Notes: generated by a model from the sequence alone, not told the origin. Counted from the stretch's first letter, positions 10,435 to 21,302 are shown. The stretch: 64,000 bases of DNA from Austropuccinia psidii (GCA_023105745.1 JALGQZ010000005.1:63230019-63294018), one strand, 5' to 3'. Numbers and translations are program-made.

Positions 10435-10449
10435 ACTTTGACACCCCCT
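10435..10449 (-). repeat. Right terminal inverted repeat of the Harbinger element
   Basis: ACTTTGACACCCCCT, the exact reverse complement of 2766-2780, followed by AAT (10450-10452), which matches 2763-2765. Confidence 0.9.
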
Positions 10450-10452
10450 AAT

Positions 10453-11171
10453 ATTGGCATATTTGCGCATTTTTCACATTTTGGCATCATTTCTCTTCAA
10501 ATCCTTCAAAAAATCATTTTTATTCAATTATTCATCAAATACGGCATTTTAATGATATGGGCATATTTGGGCATTTTGCTCATTTATGGCTATTTCAACT
10601 TCAAATCATGTGAAAAAGGGCAAAAACACCAATCTCAATCAAAAATCATCCAAAACTTCATTATCTTGCATTTTGCGCACTTTTGCGCATTTTGCGCATT
10701 TTGGCCATTCTGACCAAAAATACCATAAAACAACCATTTTGGGGAACAATTCAAGGACTTCTGAAATGGTCCAAGCAAGAAGAAAGGCCAATTTGGCCCA
10801 ATCTCCAAATGAAGACAAAATTGATGGAATGGCAGTGGGTTTTTAGGACATGGATCTGAAATCATTTTTTATCATAAGCCATGAGGACTCAAGACAAAAT
10901 GAGTGAAGAAATATGCAATGAGGAGAAGATCAAAGAAATAGCAGAAAAAATTGATTAAGTGAAGACAGTTATGAAGTGAAGAAGAATCAGAACAAGACAA
11001 AGAAGAAGGACCTACAAGTTATGAAGCTGAAAGGGGTTGAAATTATGATTTATGAAGAGGAACTGTGAGAGATGAGAATTGGGAATTGGGGGGAAGAAAA
11101 AATCAGTTGATCTTATCAAGAGTCATTACTTCTATGATGTTCAGAGCTCACCACTTTCAAGAGGGGGATAA
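10453..11171 (+). other. Element 1 3' non-coding region and polypurine tract
   Basis: Continues 2436-2765 after the Harbinger insertion. It contains a cluster of GCGCATTTT and GGCATTTTG motifs (10455-10710), then purine-rich sequence, and ends CACTTTCAAGAGGGGGATAA directly before the LTR. The same CACTTTCAAGAGGGGGAT precedes the LTR in element 3, so it is the conserved polypurine tract that primes plus-strand synthesis. No gene is supported; unlike elements 2 and 3 there is no antisense spliced gene here. Confidence 0.6.
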
Positions 11172-11871
11172 TGTCTCAGCCATGGAGACAGGAAGGGCAT
11201 TGCCACTCATTACTAATGGAGAATCTTCCAACACCTAAGCAGCAAGGGGTTTCATGGAAGATTCACCAAATACAGCTCAATACAGGCAAAACCCAAATAC
11301 AGGCCTGTCCTCAATACAGGCAAAACCCAAATACAGGCCTGTCCTCAATACAGGCGCAAATACCTGTATTGATTCAAATAACTGTATTGGATACACCAAT
11401 ACAGTTTCACATCTCAAATACAGGTTCCTCAATCATACAATCATGGTTTCTCAACACTCAAACTCCAGGCTGCCACTTTTTGACATATACCAGCCCCCTT
11501 TCACCCACCTGGGGGTTTTTCCCCCCGTTAATTAAAATATTGGATTTATTATGTAATATTATTTTATTAATTATTTAGTTAGTCTTTGCCTTCCCTCACC
11601 TGTTCAGTAGAGTCCTGGTGGCCATATCCTTTATCAATCCTTTTCTCTTTTCTGAACAGGTGGAAGTAGTGGTACAGGATTATTTGTGGTTGGCTCTTTA
11701 TTATTGCTTTTGTTTTTCTCTCATATCTTTTAATGCTTATTATTTTATGACTAGGAATTTATCCTCTTATTTCATTACTCTTATCAATTGAGTATTTTAT
11801 TCTGAGCCCTCCATAAGTAAGTCTGTTCACTGAGTGCCAGGCCCTCTTCATTTTGAAGAGACCCCATGACA
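11172..11871 (+). mobile_element. LTR-A copy 1: 3' LTR of chromovirus element 1
   Basis: Begins TGTCTCAGCC and ends CATGACA. The family form seen in four other copies here is TGTCACAG to CTGTGACA. It shares the internal CAGCCCC block, the CCCAGTTAAT-like block and the CTGAGTGCCAGGCCCTCTTCA end block with the other copies. It follows the polypurine tract and abuts element 2 pol at 11872, so element 1 apparently inserted into element 2; its 5' end is left of the window. Confidence 0.85.
11279..11346 (+). repeat. 34-bp tandem duplication inside LTR-A copy 1
   Basis: Two identical 34-bp units beginning AATACAGGCAAAACCC (11279-11312 and 11313-11346) followed by a partial third unit. The AATACAGG core recurs through this part of the LTR. 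Confidence 0.85.
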
Positions 11872-14371
11872 GATGAGTACTTCCTTTAGAGCCAAATATG
11901 GTAGTTATTAGTCTTTGGTAATAAAATTTAGCTTGACCAAAGAACCTGCTTCATTCCAGAATCTTGTAAATAATAATTTTGCAGATTTTTTGGATATTTT
12001 CTTAGTAGTCTATTTAGATGATGTTATGGTCTTTTCTAGTTTTGAGGAGGAACATGTCAAACCAGTGTCTCTGTCCTCCAAAGACTGAGAGACAATACTC
12101 TGTCTAATAAAGCCTAAAAGTGTGTATTCCATTCCTCAAGGATGGAATACTTGGGCTATGTTGTCTCAAGTAATTTCCTCAAGATCGATTATTTGAAATT
12201 TCAACAAAACTTGATTGGCCTAAGCCCAAGAACATGATGGACCTTCAATCCTTTCTGGGAATTGCCAACTTTTGTTGCTTTTTCATTAAAAATTATTCCA
12301 AAAATATAACTGCTCTCACTTCCCTCCTTAGAAGATATTCTACCTTTATCTTCAATGTGGAAGCTCTTAGTCAGTTTGAAATACTGCAAGAAGCATTCAC
12401 AAATGCTGCTATTCTTTCTCATTTGAATCCTTCTCTACAAACCATTGTAGAGACTGATTCTTCTGACTATGCCTTGGGTGCTGTACTGAGTCAGGTGAAT
12501 GACTCAGGAAAGCATCCCATTGAGTTTGATAGTCACAAACTTCTTCCAGCTGAAGTCAACTATGAAGTTTATTACAAGGAACTCTTTGGAATAGTTTAGT
12601 CTCTCAAGTTCTGGAGAGTCTTTCTTCTTTCTCTCTCTTATTCTTTTGAAGTATTGACAGACTGCTGTTCTCTTCAGTATTTTATGCCTTCCAAAGTTTT
12701 TACTAATTTTCAAGCCCATTGGGCTGGATTTCTTTCTGAGTTTCATTTCATGCCACTTACTGCCCAGGCAGGCTGGCCACTTTAACATATTCCCTGTCAC
12801 CTTGAGATGATGTGTACCCAGAGAGGAGTGTGGAATTCATCAGCAAGAGTCTTCAAACAATATGATATTAAAGAATCAAGAATTTTCTCAATAATAGTGG
12901 AAATGTTCACAGAATTAGTGGACCAAATTCAGAAATAAGTATGGTAAGAAAAAGAATAAAAGGAAATATTCAAGAAGCTAGCAAGAGTTGAATCAGTTTC
13001 AGATAATAATATTGAGCCTGAAGCCAAGATTCTATTACTAAAAGATAAAGGAGTAATCTCAAGCTATCATGAAGTTCAATTGGATAATCTTCAAAAGCAC
13101 CATGACTAACCGTTGGATGGCCATCCTGGCCAGGAGAAGACCCTCAATCTCATCAAGAGGGATTTCTATTGGGATGGAATGAATCAAATAATCAAGCACT
13201 ATTTGTCCTAATGTAAGAAATATTCAAGAACAAATAAAATTCACCATAAGAAATTTGTATTACTCAAGTCTCTTCAAATTTCATCTGGTCCATGGAATTC
13301 ATTATCAATGGTCTTTATCATTCAATTGCCCCCATTCAACAGCTTTGATTCAGCTTCAGTAGTTATGGACAGATTATTAAAAATGGCAATATTCATTCCA
13401 AATTATTCACCAATTACTTCAATGGGCTTACTTCAATATTCACTAGCCATGTATTTTCCAAGCATGGCCTCCCATTAAGTATTGTCAGTGATAGAGGTTC
13501 CTTTTTTGTTTCATCATTTTCAACCCAGTTGTATCAGGAGCTTGAGATATCAAGGGATATTTCAAATGCTTTTCACCATGAAACAGATGGACATAAAAAG
13601 AGGCTCAATAAGATTCTAGAACAGTATCTTTGGATGTATGTTAGTTACCATCAAGATGAATGGCACATGTGGCTCCCTCTGGCTGGACTTTCTTCCAATA
13701 TTTCAGATCACTCATCAACAAAAGCTCACCTTTTTTCACACTTTAAGAAAGAAATACCAGCTTTTATTCAATTGAAATTTGTCAGGACACACCTGCTGGA
13801 AAGCTCTAAACCAAGCTCAAATCAGTATAGCAAGTTGCCAAAGAAGAATCAGAGTCAGAAATAAGGAGGTTTAAGAAGTATGCAGATAGAAGTAGGACAA
13901 TTAAACCTGATTTCCAACCTTGGGAAAAGGTATGTCTAACCTCAAAGAATTTCAAGACTAAAATACCCACCAAGAAGCTCCCAGAAGGATGGTTGGGACC
14001 ATTTTAAGTCTTGAAGAAGATTTGCAGTCATGCATATCACCTCAAGTTGCCTCAACAATGGAAGTCATTTCACCCTGTCTTCCGTTTGTTTTTGTTAAAA
14101 CCAGTCAAGAAGTCAACCATCCCAAACCAACATCAATTTCCTCCACCACCAGTCATAGTAGAAGATCAATAGGATGGGGAAGTGGCACAGGTTCTGGACT
14201 CAACTCAAAAGAGGTAAGCTATGGTATCTTGTAGAGTGGAAAGGATTCAGTGAAGACCCAGAAAGAACAACTTGGGAACCAGCTTCCAACCTCACCAACT
14301 CCCCAGACCTTGTCAAGAGTTTCCAAACTCCATACCCTGACAGGCCTGGAAAAAATGCCTCAAGAGTTTGA
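11872..14371 (+). pseudogene. Chromovirus element 2 pol (RT to chromodomain), heavily decayed
   Basis: Fragments in changing frames follow the order of a chromovirus pol: RT palm with VYLDDVMVF (about 12006-12033), the connection and RNase H (12234-12600), the GRLATL segment after 12765, the H2C2 zinc region (about 13080-13260), the integrase core (SIVSDRGS at about 13480, then 13529-13864) and a chromodomain (14174-14371: WYLVEWKGF, TTWEPASNL) ending in TGA. Stops occur every few dozen codons and several frameshifts are needed, so it is older than element 1. Its gag and the RT N-terminus are missing because element 1 interrupts at 11871. The aspartates of the RT box survive. Confidence 0.88.
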
Positions 14372-15035
14372 CTTTATGGCAATTTTTGGGGAGTAAAAGC
14401 TATGAAAGTAAGCTCCTCTCCTGGCATGCACATTTAAAAGGGTATTCTACCCCAATTTGCTGTAAGAATCACCTTGAGTACTTTGTGAGAACTTGTCATC
14501 TCTTTGTAAAGGCTGAGAAGGCCTTTAAGAATCAACGCCCTCAGATTTGAGCCTTTCTTCAATATGTGTAAAATTCCTTTCCTTTACTTTGCTTATCTAT
14601 GCCATTAATCATTATTAGAAAAATTTCTTACATCAAGTCATTTTATGAAAAAACGTTTTCTGTTATTTCATGGTGCTTTGTGGGGAGTGGAAGGTATGAA
14701 AGTAATTTCAATCTCCTGGTATGCATCTATGAGGGTTTTTAATTCTTTTAAAAAAACACCTTGGCTACTATGTGAGAATAAAATGCTTTTTTTATCTTTC
14801 AGGAAATTTGTGGTGAAAATCAAGTAACTCACCTCAACAAGGACACCCCTCAGAAGTTTTCATTTCTTCTATTCTAATTTCTTTTTCTCTGAATTCTTTT
14901 CAATTTTATTCTTTCTTTCCCTATATCATTCTTTATTGCATTTATCTATCAAAGCAGCAGCATCCCTCCCATATCATACATTGGGAGGTTCCATCTATAT
15001 TTTCTTTTATCAATAAGAGTTGGCATAAAAGACAA
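14372..15035 (+). repeat. Element 2 3' UTR with the same two intron-like modules
   Basis: Copies of the modules described after element 1 pol lie at about 14385-14515 (TATGAAAGTAAGCTCC onward) and 14675-14805 (ending CTTTCAGG). The second has lost its consensus GTAAGT (GTAATT). After about 14960 the CTCCCATATCA and TTGGGAGGTTCC stretch marks the boundary with the convergent gene, as in element 3. Confidence 0.55.
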
Positions 15036-15059
15036 ACCAAACACAAATGTGGTCACAAA

Positions 15060-15896
15060 AATAGTTATAATCGCCAGAATAATCAAAGGTTCTCTAGAAA
15101 TAACCTATCAATTAATCTTCATACCAACAAAACTTGGAAGCCATTTCTTCAAAAAAGTACCAGGAATCATTCTATCATTGGAATACATAATTACATCCCT
15201 GCTCTTTCTATTGAGCTTTCTAAAAAACCTGGCCAAAGCAGCTTGAACTTTTTTCACCATGTTGGAATCTTCTCTGGTACCCCTGATTGACCAATGCTCC
15301 CTATTTTGTAACACTTGAGTGTCTGGAAATAGCATTTGTGACCAATTGTCTCATCTTCTACTGGTGCAGACCACACATTTTAATTTCTGGGAGGTGAGGA
15401 ATGGTGATTTCCTGGGCTGCGAGATGAAAGATGGCTTCATTGGTGAAGCTAGAAGAGGCCTGGAAGTGGAAGATTTAGGTGAAGGAGGAGGAACTGAAGA
15501 CAGGACAGGTTGGAAGTTTCTTGGAGTACTGGGAATGATTTGGCTATGTAATCTCTTTGCAGGAGTTTTAGTAGGTGAAATTCTTGAAGAGTGGCCAACT
15601 AATGGATTGATCACCTCAACTTCATCACTTCCTTCAGAATCTGGATTGGTTGGGGAATCAGAAATTCTCCTTATTCTTTTCACCACACCTTGATAGTTGA
15701 TTCTAGAGATGGGTACCTCTGAACTGGAGTAAATTAGCCTACCACCAGTTGGAATGGGCCCTCCAACACTGGTCCATCTTTTAACATCCCTCTTCCTGGA
15801 TCCAGGAACTGAATTAAGCCATCAGTATCAAGTCAAACAACAAAATCAAAGCACTTACAATTGGAATAACCTGAATTACCTTCAGGAGTAGGGGCC
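15060..15896 (-). pseudogene. Antisense spliced gene of element 2, 3' part
   Basis: Minus-strand coding remnant read from 15896 down: EAPTPEG then NSGYSN, a 50-nt intron (15858-15809, GTAAGT to TTCAG), then PGSRKRD, VVKR-type segment at 15686 (MVKRIRRISDSPTNPDSEGSD), a long proline and serine-rich stretch (SSVPPPSPKSSTSRP), a SIRGTREDSN segment and an RNSRDVIMYSNDRMIPGT-like segment near 15180. The same gene with the same intron is found in element 3 at 28738-29964. Function is unknown. It lies between pol and the 3' LTR but is transcribed toward pol. Copia insertion at 15901 separates it from its first exon (21303-21661); stops and frameshifts add to the damage. Confidence 0.78.
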
Positions 15897-15901
15897 TCAG
15901 A

Positions 15902-16433
15902 TGTGAAAATATCACCAACCAGACTCATTGATAAAAACCTAACCTCAAGAGTAAAATCTACAACCTAACCTCAAGAGTAAACTCCACGCAAACAAAAAAT
16001 CCTTAAAACACATTCCTCAGTCTCTCATTTCTTTGAACTCTGTTTCTTTTTATTTCTTAAAACTCATTCTTTGTTTTATATAAAATGTTGTTTTTTTCCT
16101 TGTCAAAAAGAAAAAGAAAATAATATAGATTTATCAATTTTATATGAAACAAATATTCACCTTCCTTTTTCAATAACTACTTATTGTGTAATACTTCTGT
16201 GTGATTGGTAAGGAAATCCTCCTCACACATACAAGTGCATCCTATTGATTAAAGTTCATTTCTGTATGTTTAGCAATTGATTGTCATTCTGAATAAACAA
16301 TACCATTGTTGTCATTTAGTTCATATTATAGGCTTTTTTTCTAGGTATTATATTCATTTCCTTTCATTCATCATTGTTATAAATACAAATATTGAAATGA
16401 ATTTTCTAGGTTATTTCGTCTGGAAGTTTAGCA
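15902..16433 (+). repeat. 5' LTR of the Copia element
   Basis: 532 bp, starts TGTGAAAATATC and ends TTTAGCA. It differs from the 3' LTR by substitutions and by a short tandem duplication of the CCTAACCTCAAGAG segment at about 15941-15979, which accounts for most of the length difference (532 against 505 bp). Confidence 0.9.
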
Positions 16434-16659
16434 GATTTACAGTCTCTATCCACTCAATAATTCATAAACTAGAAGCCCCAGCTACAAGATGAACACCAAT
16501 AGCCAAAATAATGACTTATGAAGAATCATACCAATTCTAACTGACGGAAAGTACTCGTAATGGAAGTTGTGAATGATTATTTGTCTAAAACAAAGAAAAC
16601 TCCATCAATACTGCGTTGAACAATGAATCCCAGGCAATTCTGTAACACAAACACCAGCA

Positions 16660-17286
16660 TTGGAAGCAAAAATCATAGATGCTAATGTTGTAGCTTGTAG
16701 ACTAATAACTAACTTCCTAGATTATAGAACATTCACAGCTCTAGTCACGTCAGAAGAAATCACACAGAACAGTTATTTGCTATGGAACAAAGTCAATGAA
16801 AGAGTTGCATTGTCAAAGTTCAACAGCAAGGCTAGAGTCTGGAGTAAATTTCAAAAGCTGACGTACAATGAGAGTCTCAAAGAATTTATTGTGAACAATC
16901 AAAAGTGCCTTAATGATATGTTGGCAGTCGGCATAGCCATAGAAGATGAAATACTGGCTTTCTTGATTCTCACTAAACTTCCAGAGGAATTCCACTTGCT
17001 AATAGAAAAGCTTACACTGAATACTGAAACTCAAGGAAATCCCAACGCTATCCTCAATGTGTTACATGAAGCAGCTCTCAAAGAAGAAGTGTTATAAATG
17101 GATACCACTAGAGCTCTGTTCCTTAAAAAAGATAAGTTCCCGTCAAATATTTTCCACTACTGCAGCAATGGAAAGAATAATCCTCTTGTCACTACACACA
17201 GACCAGAAAAGTGCTGGCAATTACATCCTGAATTAAAACCTGAAAAAAACAAAAAGAAAAAGAAAAAAAGGCAAACTTCACCATAG
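16660..17286 (+). pseudogene. Copia Gag (capsid and nucleocapsid)
   Basis: An open stretch of 145 codons from 16660 has the Copia Gag layout (YLLWNKVNERV, FNSKARVWSKFQKL, NQKCLNDMLAVGI, FLILTKLPEEFHLL), followed after a TAA at 17095-17097 by a nucleocapsid part containing HYCSNGKNNP and EKCWQLHPEL, a damaged zinc-knuckle relative, and a lysine-rich tail. Gag packages the element RNA into particles. The region 16434-16659 is leader with no gene seen. Confidence 0.8.
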
Positions 17287-17324
17287 CTCAAGCATTTTTT
17301 ACACATGAACCAAAATAATCGAAT

Positions 17325-18383
17325 CAATTAAAAACAATTGTACTCAATACAGGAGCATCGAACCATATGTTCAACAACAAATTGCTCTTTGAAAAATAGT
17401 ACCCCAATCAACAAACCAAAGTAGCCACTGGTTGTGACAAATACACTCTGATATCACAAGAAAGAGGACTGGCGAAGATAATGGATCGTCTTGGTAACAT
17501 ATGGCTATTACCAAACAGCCTCTATGTACCTGATCTTACAACTAATCTACTAGCTCTCTCTAGTATAGCCAAAAACAGAATGCAAATCAAAAAACTACAT
17601 CACATTTTGAAGTCTATCTTGATAACAAAAACAAACCTTCATTCGTCTGTCCTATCACAAGCAACATCTTAGAAACTCACGTTAGACTCTCTAATTTACG
17701 CTGCCTAAATACCCAAGCAAAAGAAGAGGGTGATTTGTGGCACAAGAAATTAGGAGACATGAACAAAAGCAACATGATGAAGCTAGTCAAGACAACTGAA
17801 ATTAGCAGCGTCTGCGATGAATGTGTAAAAGGTAAGATAACTCAATTACCTTTTAAACAATCACTTACTAGAAAATATACATCTTTGTCTGTGCGGACCT
17901 TTCCAGACTCCTTCCATAGCTGGTGCTAAATACTTCCTCCTCATCATAGACCAGATGAATGGATTTATAGCCACTAGATTTCTTAAAAATAAAAGCGACT
18001 GTTTCAATCATTTTCGTAATTTCAAACTTTCAGTTGAGAATATTGTAGCAACAAAAATTAAAAATATCTTCACAGATAGAGGTGGGGAATTCATAAACAA
18101 ATTGTTCAAAAATCACTGTTCTGATTTGGGTATTAATCATACAATAAGTCCACCATATATGCCACAGCATAATCCCTTCTCTGAAAGAGGAAATAGTTCT
18201 GTACTGGAAAAAGCAAGATGCATTCTGCTTCAATCCAAACTTCCAATGAAATATTGGGCAGAAGCAGTGTCTACAACAACCTTCCTCCGCAATCTAGTTC
18301 CTAAACATGAAAATCAAAAAACACCCTACGAAATCTGTCACAGCACAAAACCACCACTGCATAGACTAAAACCATTTGGTTGA
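17325..18383 (+). pseudogene. Copia protease and integrase
   Basis: The protease motif reads VLNTGASNHMF near 17340-17375, so the catalytic Asp of DSGAS or DTGAS is Asn. A zinc-binding domain follows (DLWHKKLGDMN to VCDECVKGK, 17733-17830), then the integrase core at 17955-18383 with IFTDRGGEF and PYMPQHNPFSERGN carrying the second Asp and the Glu. Frame changes at about 17400, 17670 and 17930 break it. The protein would cut the polyprotein and join cDNA to the genome. Confidence 0.82.
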
Positions 18384-19800
18384 AAATCCCAACAAGCTAG
18401 GTCCAAAAGCTTGGGATGGCATATTTCTAGGGTACAAAAACAAAGCCTCCAATTTTCATATACTAAGACTAATGGATCAAAAAATCATCATTAGTAGAAA
18501 TGTGGTGTTTGATGAAGAGAATTTCCCTTTGCTACCCTCACAGCAAAAATTCACTAAAGACATCATCAAAAACTTTCCCATTTTTACTCAAACATTGGAA
18601 GAAGAAACACAAATCAATCCTAATACTGAAGATGGCTTTTCAAGTGACGGCTCAACCTCAATGAGCAATGATAATGAAGACATATATGTTGATGCCTTGG
18701 AATATCAATGAAAGAGGATTTGAGTAATTGGTCCTAGAGATCCCACCCCTATATCAAGTGAAATAGATAGTGACAACATCCTTTCATTTCCCCATGGACA
18801 AGTAAGAGCAAACTCAGTAAACCTAAATCAGAATCCAAAAATATAGAAAGGTTAAAAGTGTGGACTCTTAGAGAAAGAAAAAACAATGATCACCCAATCA
18901 CCAGCACATGGATTTTTAAATAAAAAATAGATGATTCTGGAAAAGTAACCAAATACAAAGCTTGTTTATGTGCCCATGGTTTTCACCAAATTGCAGGATT
19001 GGACTATCAAAGTACCTTCACATCAACCATAATAATATCCTCTCTGCGTGCTCTTGTATCATGTTCAGCAATCTATAAGTTTGAATTTCATCAAATGGAC
19101 GTTTGAAGTTCTTTTTTAAATGCACCTCTGCAAGAAGAAATTTGCTTATAAATTCCACAAGGAGTCCCAGCTAACAAAGAAACTCAAGTATTACAACTCA
19201 ATAAAGCGCTATATGGACTTAAACGGGCGTTGTTAGCTTGATACAAACATCTTTCAAGTTGGTTGATCACATCAGATTTCCAATGTTCACTCACAAAACC
19301 TTGTGTGTTTTGGAGAAAAGGTAAAAAAATAATTTGGATTTATATACATGTTGATGACCTTGCAATTTTTGGTCCTGACTTGAATGAGTTAAAGAAAGAA
19401 ATTAAAAGCAAGTTTGACATGAAAGATCTTGGTAAGGCTAACCTACTGTTAGGAATAAAAATCAATCATTTCAATGATGGATTTGGACTTGATCAAGAAT
19501 ACTACATCAAAGAACTAGCTGATAAATATAAAATCAAATATCTAGTTCCATCAAAAACTCCCCTCAAACTGCACTTTCATTTTTTGAACTCATCCAATGA
19601 AGAACACAATGACTTCAACAATCTGAATATCAACTATTGAAGCGCCATTGGGTCACTAAATTACATTAGCTCCAACACTTTCCCTGACATCACCTTTGCA
19701 GTCAGTCATTTATCTCAACTTCTAGAAAAACCAGGAATTCAACACTGGAACACATGTCTTCAAGTTTTTTGCTACTTATATCACTCAAAAGGCACATTCC
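18376..19800 (+). pseudogene. Copia integrase C-terminus and reverse transcriptase
   Basis: 18376-18711 holds the post-integrase segment (KAWDGIFLGYKNKASNF, NVVFDEENFPLLPS). RT follows in pieces: YKACLCAHGFHQIAGLDY-like near 18955-19010, YGLKRA near 19210, and the open stretch 19263-19640 with IYIHVDDLAIFG (catalytic DD kept), FDMKDLGKANLLLGI and the connection YIKELADKYKI. Stop at about 19638 and then SHLSQLLEKPG up to the TRIM insertion. RT copies element RNA into DNA. Confidence 0.82.
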
Positions 19801-20264
19801 TGTCACAATCCTGTTTGCAAGACCTCAGCAAAGGGAGCTCTTGCCGAGAAGGCTATTAAACCAGTTGAAAGACTGGTTGATACTGGCAAGTTGCAGATCA
19901 CATTTCACCATGTGACAGTACCCCAAGGTTTAGAGAACTGCTTCCCAAAGTGCATGTAAATGATGGTATTACCCATGTCACCCTCATGGAGTTACATTAG
20001 TCACAACAGGAGCCTACAAGGAATCCCCAAGGGGCGGAACCCTTTTACGCCAATGGAGCGGAAAACCCAGTGATTTCTGGTTGTTTGATTGAGACCACCT
20101 CTTGTCTCCAATTGGAATCAAACCCATGACGTTGGTAACTGGTTTATTGTCACAATGTTGTTTGCTAGACCCCAGAAAAGGGAGCTCTTTCCAAAAAGGC
20201 TATTAAACCGGTTGAAAGACCGGTTAATACTGGAAAGTTGTAGATCACATTCCACCATGTGACA
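19801..20264 (+). mobile_element. TRIM-like element: two 117-bp direct terminal repeats
   Basis: Direct repeats 19801-19917 and 20148-20264 both begin TGTCACAAT and end CATGTGACA, enclosing 230 bp with no coding capacity. They sit in the Copia RNase H region with near-matching flanks ATTCC and ATGCC. Size and structure are those of a terminal-repeat retrotransposon in miniature, which borrows enzymes from other elements. The internal sequence has a GGTTTGATTCC-like Pol III B box on the minus strand at about 20112-20125, but no tRNA or A box was found. The TG...CA ends resemble LTR-A ends, so it could be a derivative of that family. Confidence 0.78.
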
Positions 20265-20269
20265 ATGCC

Positions 20270-20826
20270 TCAATTTCAGAAATCACGGATTTCATCTCAT
20301 CAGAACACATGCAGATGCTGACCGGGGAAATGCTCCTATTGACTGAAGATTGATTTCAGGGTTCACTGTCAGTATAAATCTTCACCTAATATCTTGGCAC
20401 TCAAAAAGACAAGAGACAGTTTCTCACTCAACAACAGAAGCTGAATATAAGTCACTTAGTGATGCGGCCAAAGAAAACACCTGGCTAATTGGTCTCCTTA
20501 ATGAAATTCAACTCACAACATCTCCACTTGATTCAATTCTACTTAATGACAATAAAGGAGCAATCAACTTGGCATTGAATGAGGCCAATCATAGTGAATT
20601 TAAAACTAAACACATGGACATCAAGTTTCATTTCATCCAAGAGCTTCTCAAAAAAGGCATCATGTTATTAAAACATGTTCCCACCACAGAAATGAATGCC
20701 GATTTCTTAACTAAATCTGTAGGTAAAACTATTCTTTATAAATCTCTTAAAAAGAACTTGTGCTCTCTCTCCTTGTTCATTGCAAGGGGTGATGTGAAAA
20801 TATCACCAACCAGACTCATTGATTAA
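20270..20826 (+). pseudogene. Copia RNase H
   Basis: After the TRIM the Copia resumes with HADADRGN, a stop at about 20344, then an open frame containing ISWHSKRQETVSHSTTEAEY (catalytic Glu in the STTEAEY box), LNDNKGAINLALNE (Asp) and TKHMDIKFHFI, ending in a lysine-rich tail that runs into the 3' LTR. These are the hallmarks of Copia RNase H. The segment between the two halves was disrupted by the TRIM. Confidence 0.85.
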
Positions 20827-21297
20827 AACCTAACCTCAAGAGTGAACTCCACGCAAACAAAAAATCCTTAAAGAACATTCATCAGTCTCTCATTTCTCTC
20901 AACTCTATTTCTTCTTATTACTTAAAACTCATTCTTTGTTTTATATAAAATGTTGTTTTTTTCCTTGTCAAAAAGAAAAAGAAAATAATATAGATTCATC
21001 AATTTTATATGAAAAAAATATTCACGTTCCTTTTCTACTAAGTACTTATTGCCTAATACTTTTGTGTGATTGGTAAGGAAATTTTCCTCACACATACAAG
21101 TGCATCCTATTGATTTAAATTGATTTCTGTATGTTTAGCAATTGATTGCTATTCTGAATAAACAATACCGTCGTTGTCATTTAGTTCACATATAGGCTTG
21201 TTTTCTAGGTATTATATTCATTTCCTTTCATTAATCATTGTTATAAATACAAATATTGAAATGATTTTTCTAGTATATTCTGTCTGCAAATTTAACA
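20793..21297 (+). repeat. 3' LTR of the Copia element
   Basis: 505 bp, TGTGAAAATATCACC to TTTAACA, followed by TCAGA. Nearly identical to the 5' LTR over most of its length apart from scattered substitutions and the small duplication in the 5' copy. Confidence 0.9.
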
Positions 21298-21302
21298 TCA
21301 GA

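Larger units (their letters stand above)
2766..10449. mobile_element. PIF/Harbinger-like DNA transposon with Tet-like oxygenase cargo
   Basis: The element is bounded by 15-bp perfect inverted repeats (AGGGGGTGTCAAAGT inward from each end), flanked by AAT on both sides, and carries a Harbinger-class DDE transposase (minus strand, 8866-10108) and a Myb/SANT-like gene (plus, 3047-4278). That two-gene pair is the hallmark of PIF/Harbinger elements. At 7684 bp it is long for the class because it also carries helicase-derived fragments (5525-6935) and a two-exon Tet/JBP-like oxygenase gene (7475-8778). Harbinger target duplications are usually TTA or TAA. Here AAT fits best, although a TA flanks the TIR on both sides and the exact duplication is ambiguous. 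It is inserted in the 3' non-coding part of chromovirus element 1, so it is younger than that element. The transposase is broken, so this copy cannot move by itself. Confidence 0.88.
15902..21297 (+). mobile_element. Full-length Ty1/Copia retrotransposon
   Basis: Direct LTRs (15902-16433 and 20793-21297), both TGTGAAAATATCACC to TTTARCA, enclose gag, protease, integrase, RT and RNase H in Copia order. The 5-bp duplication TCAGA flanks it (15897-15901 and 21298-21302). It sits inside the antisense gene of element 2, joining back EAPTPEG (left) to LQVSD (right) when removed. A polypurine tract (GCAAGGGGTGA) precedes the 3' LTR. It contains a TRIM-like insertion at 19801-20264. The coding region has several stops, so it is not autonomous. 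Confidence 0.93.

Noticed and set aside
2765..10450. Tc1/mariner-type element with TA duplication
   Set aside because: TA does flank the TIRs, but the transposase has Harbinger-type DDE blocks and comes with a SANT-like gene; AAT duplication fits equally well or better.
11167..11876. LTR-A copy 1 as a solo LTR with GATAA and GATGA as target duplication
   Set aside because: The left flank is the conserved polypurine tract found before the LTR in element 3 as well, so it is a 3' LTR, and the five-base resemblance is coincidental.
20105..20135. tRNA gene or SINE head
   Set aside because: Only a B-box-like sequence is present; no A box, no cloverleaf and no poly-A or T terminator in the right place.
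19801..20264. A CRISPR-like or simple direct-repeat pair
   Set aside because: Only two repeats, each with TG...CA ends and LTR-like length, in a eukaryotic genome; TRIM is the better explanation.
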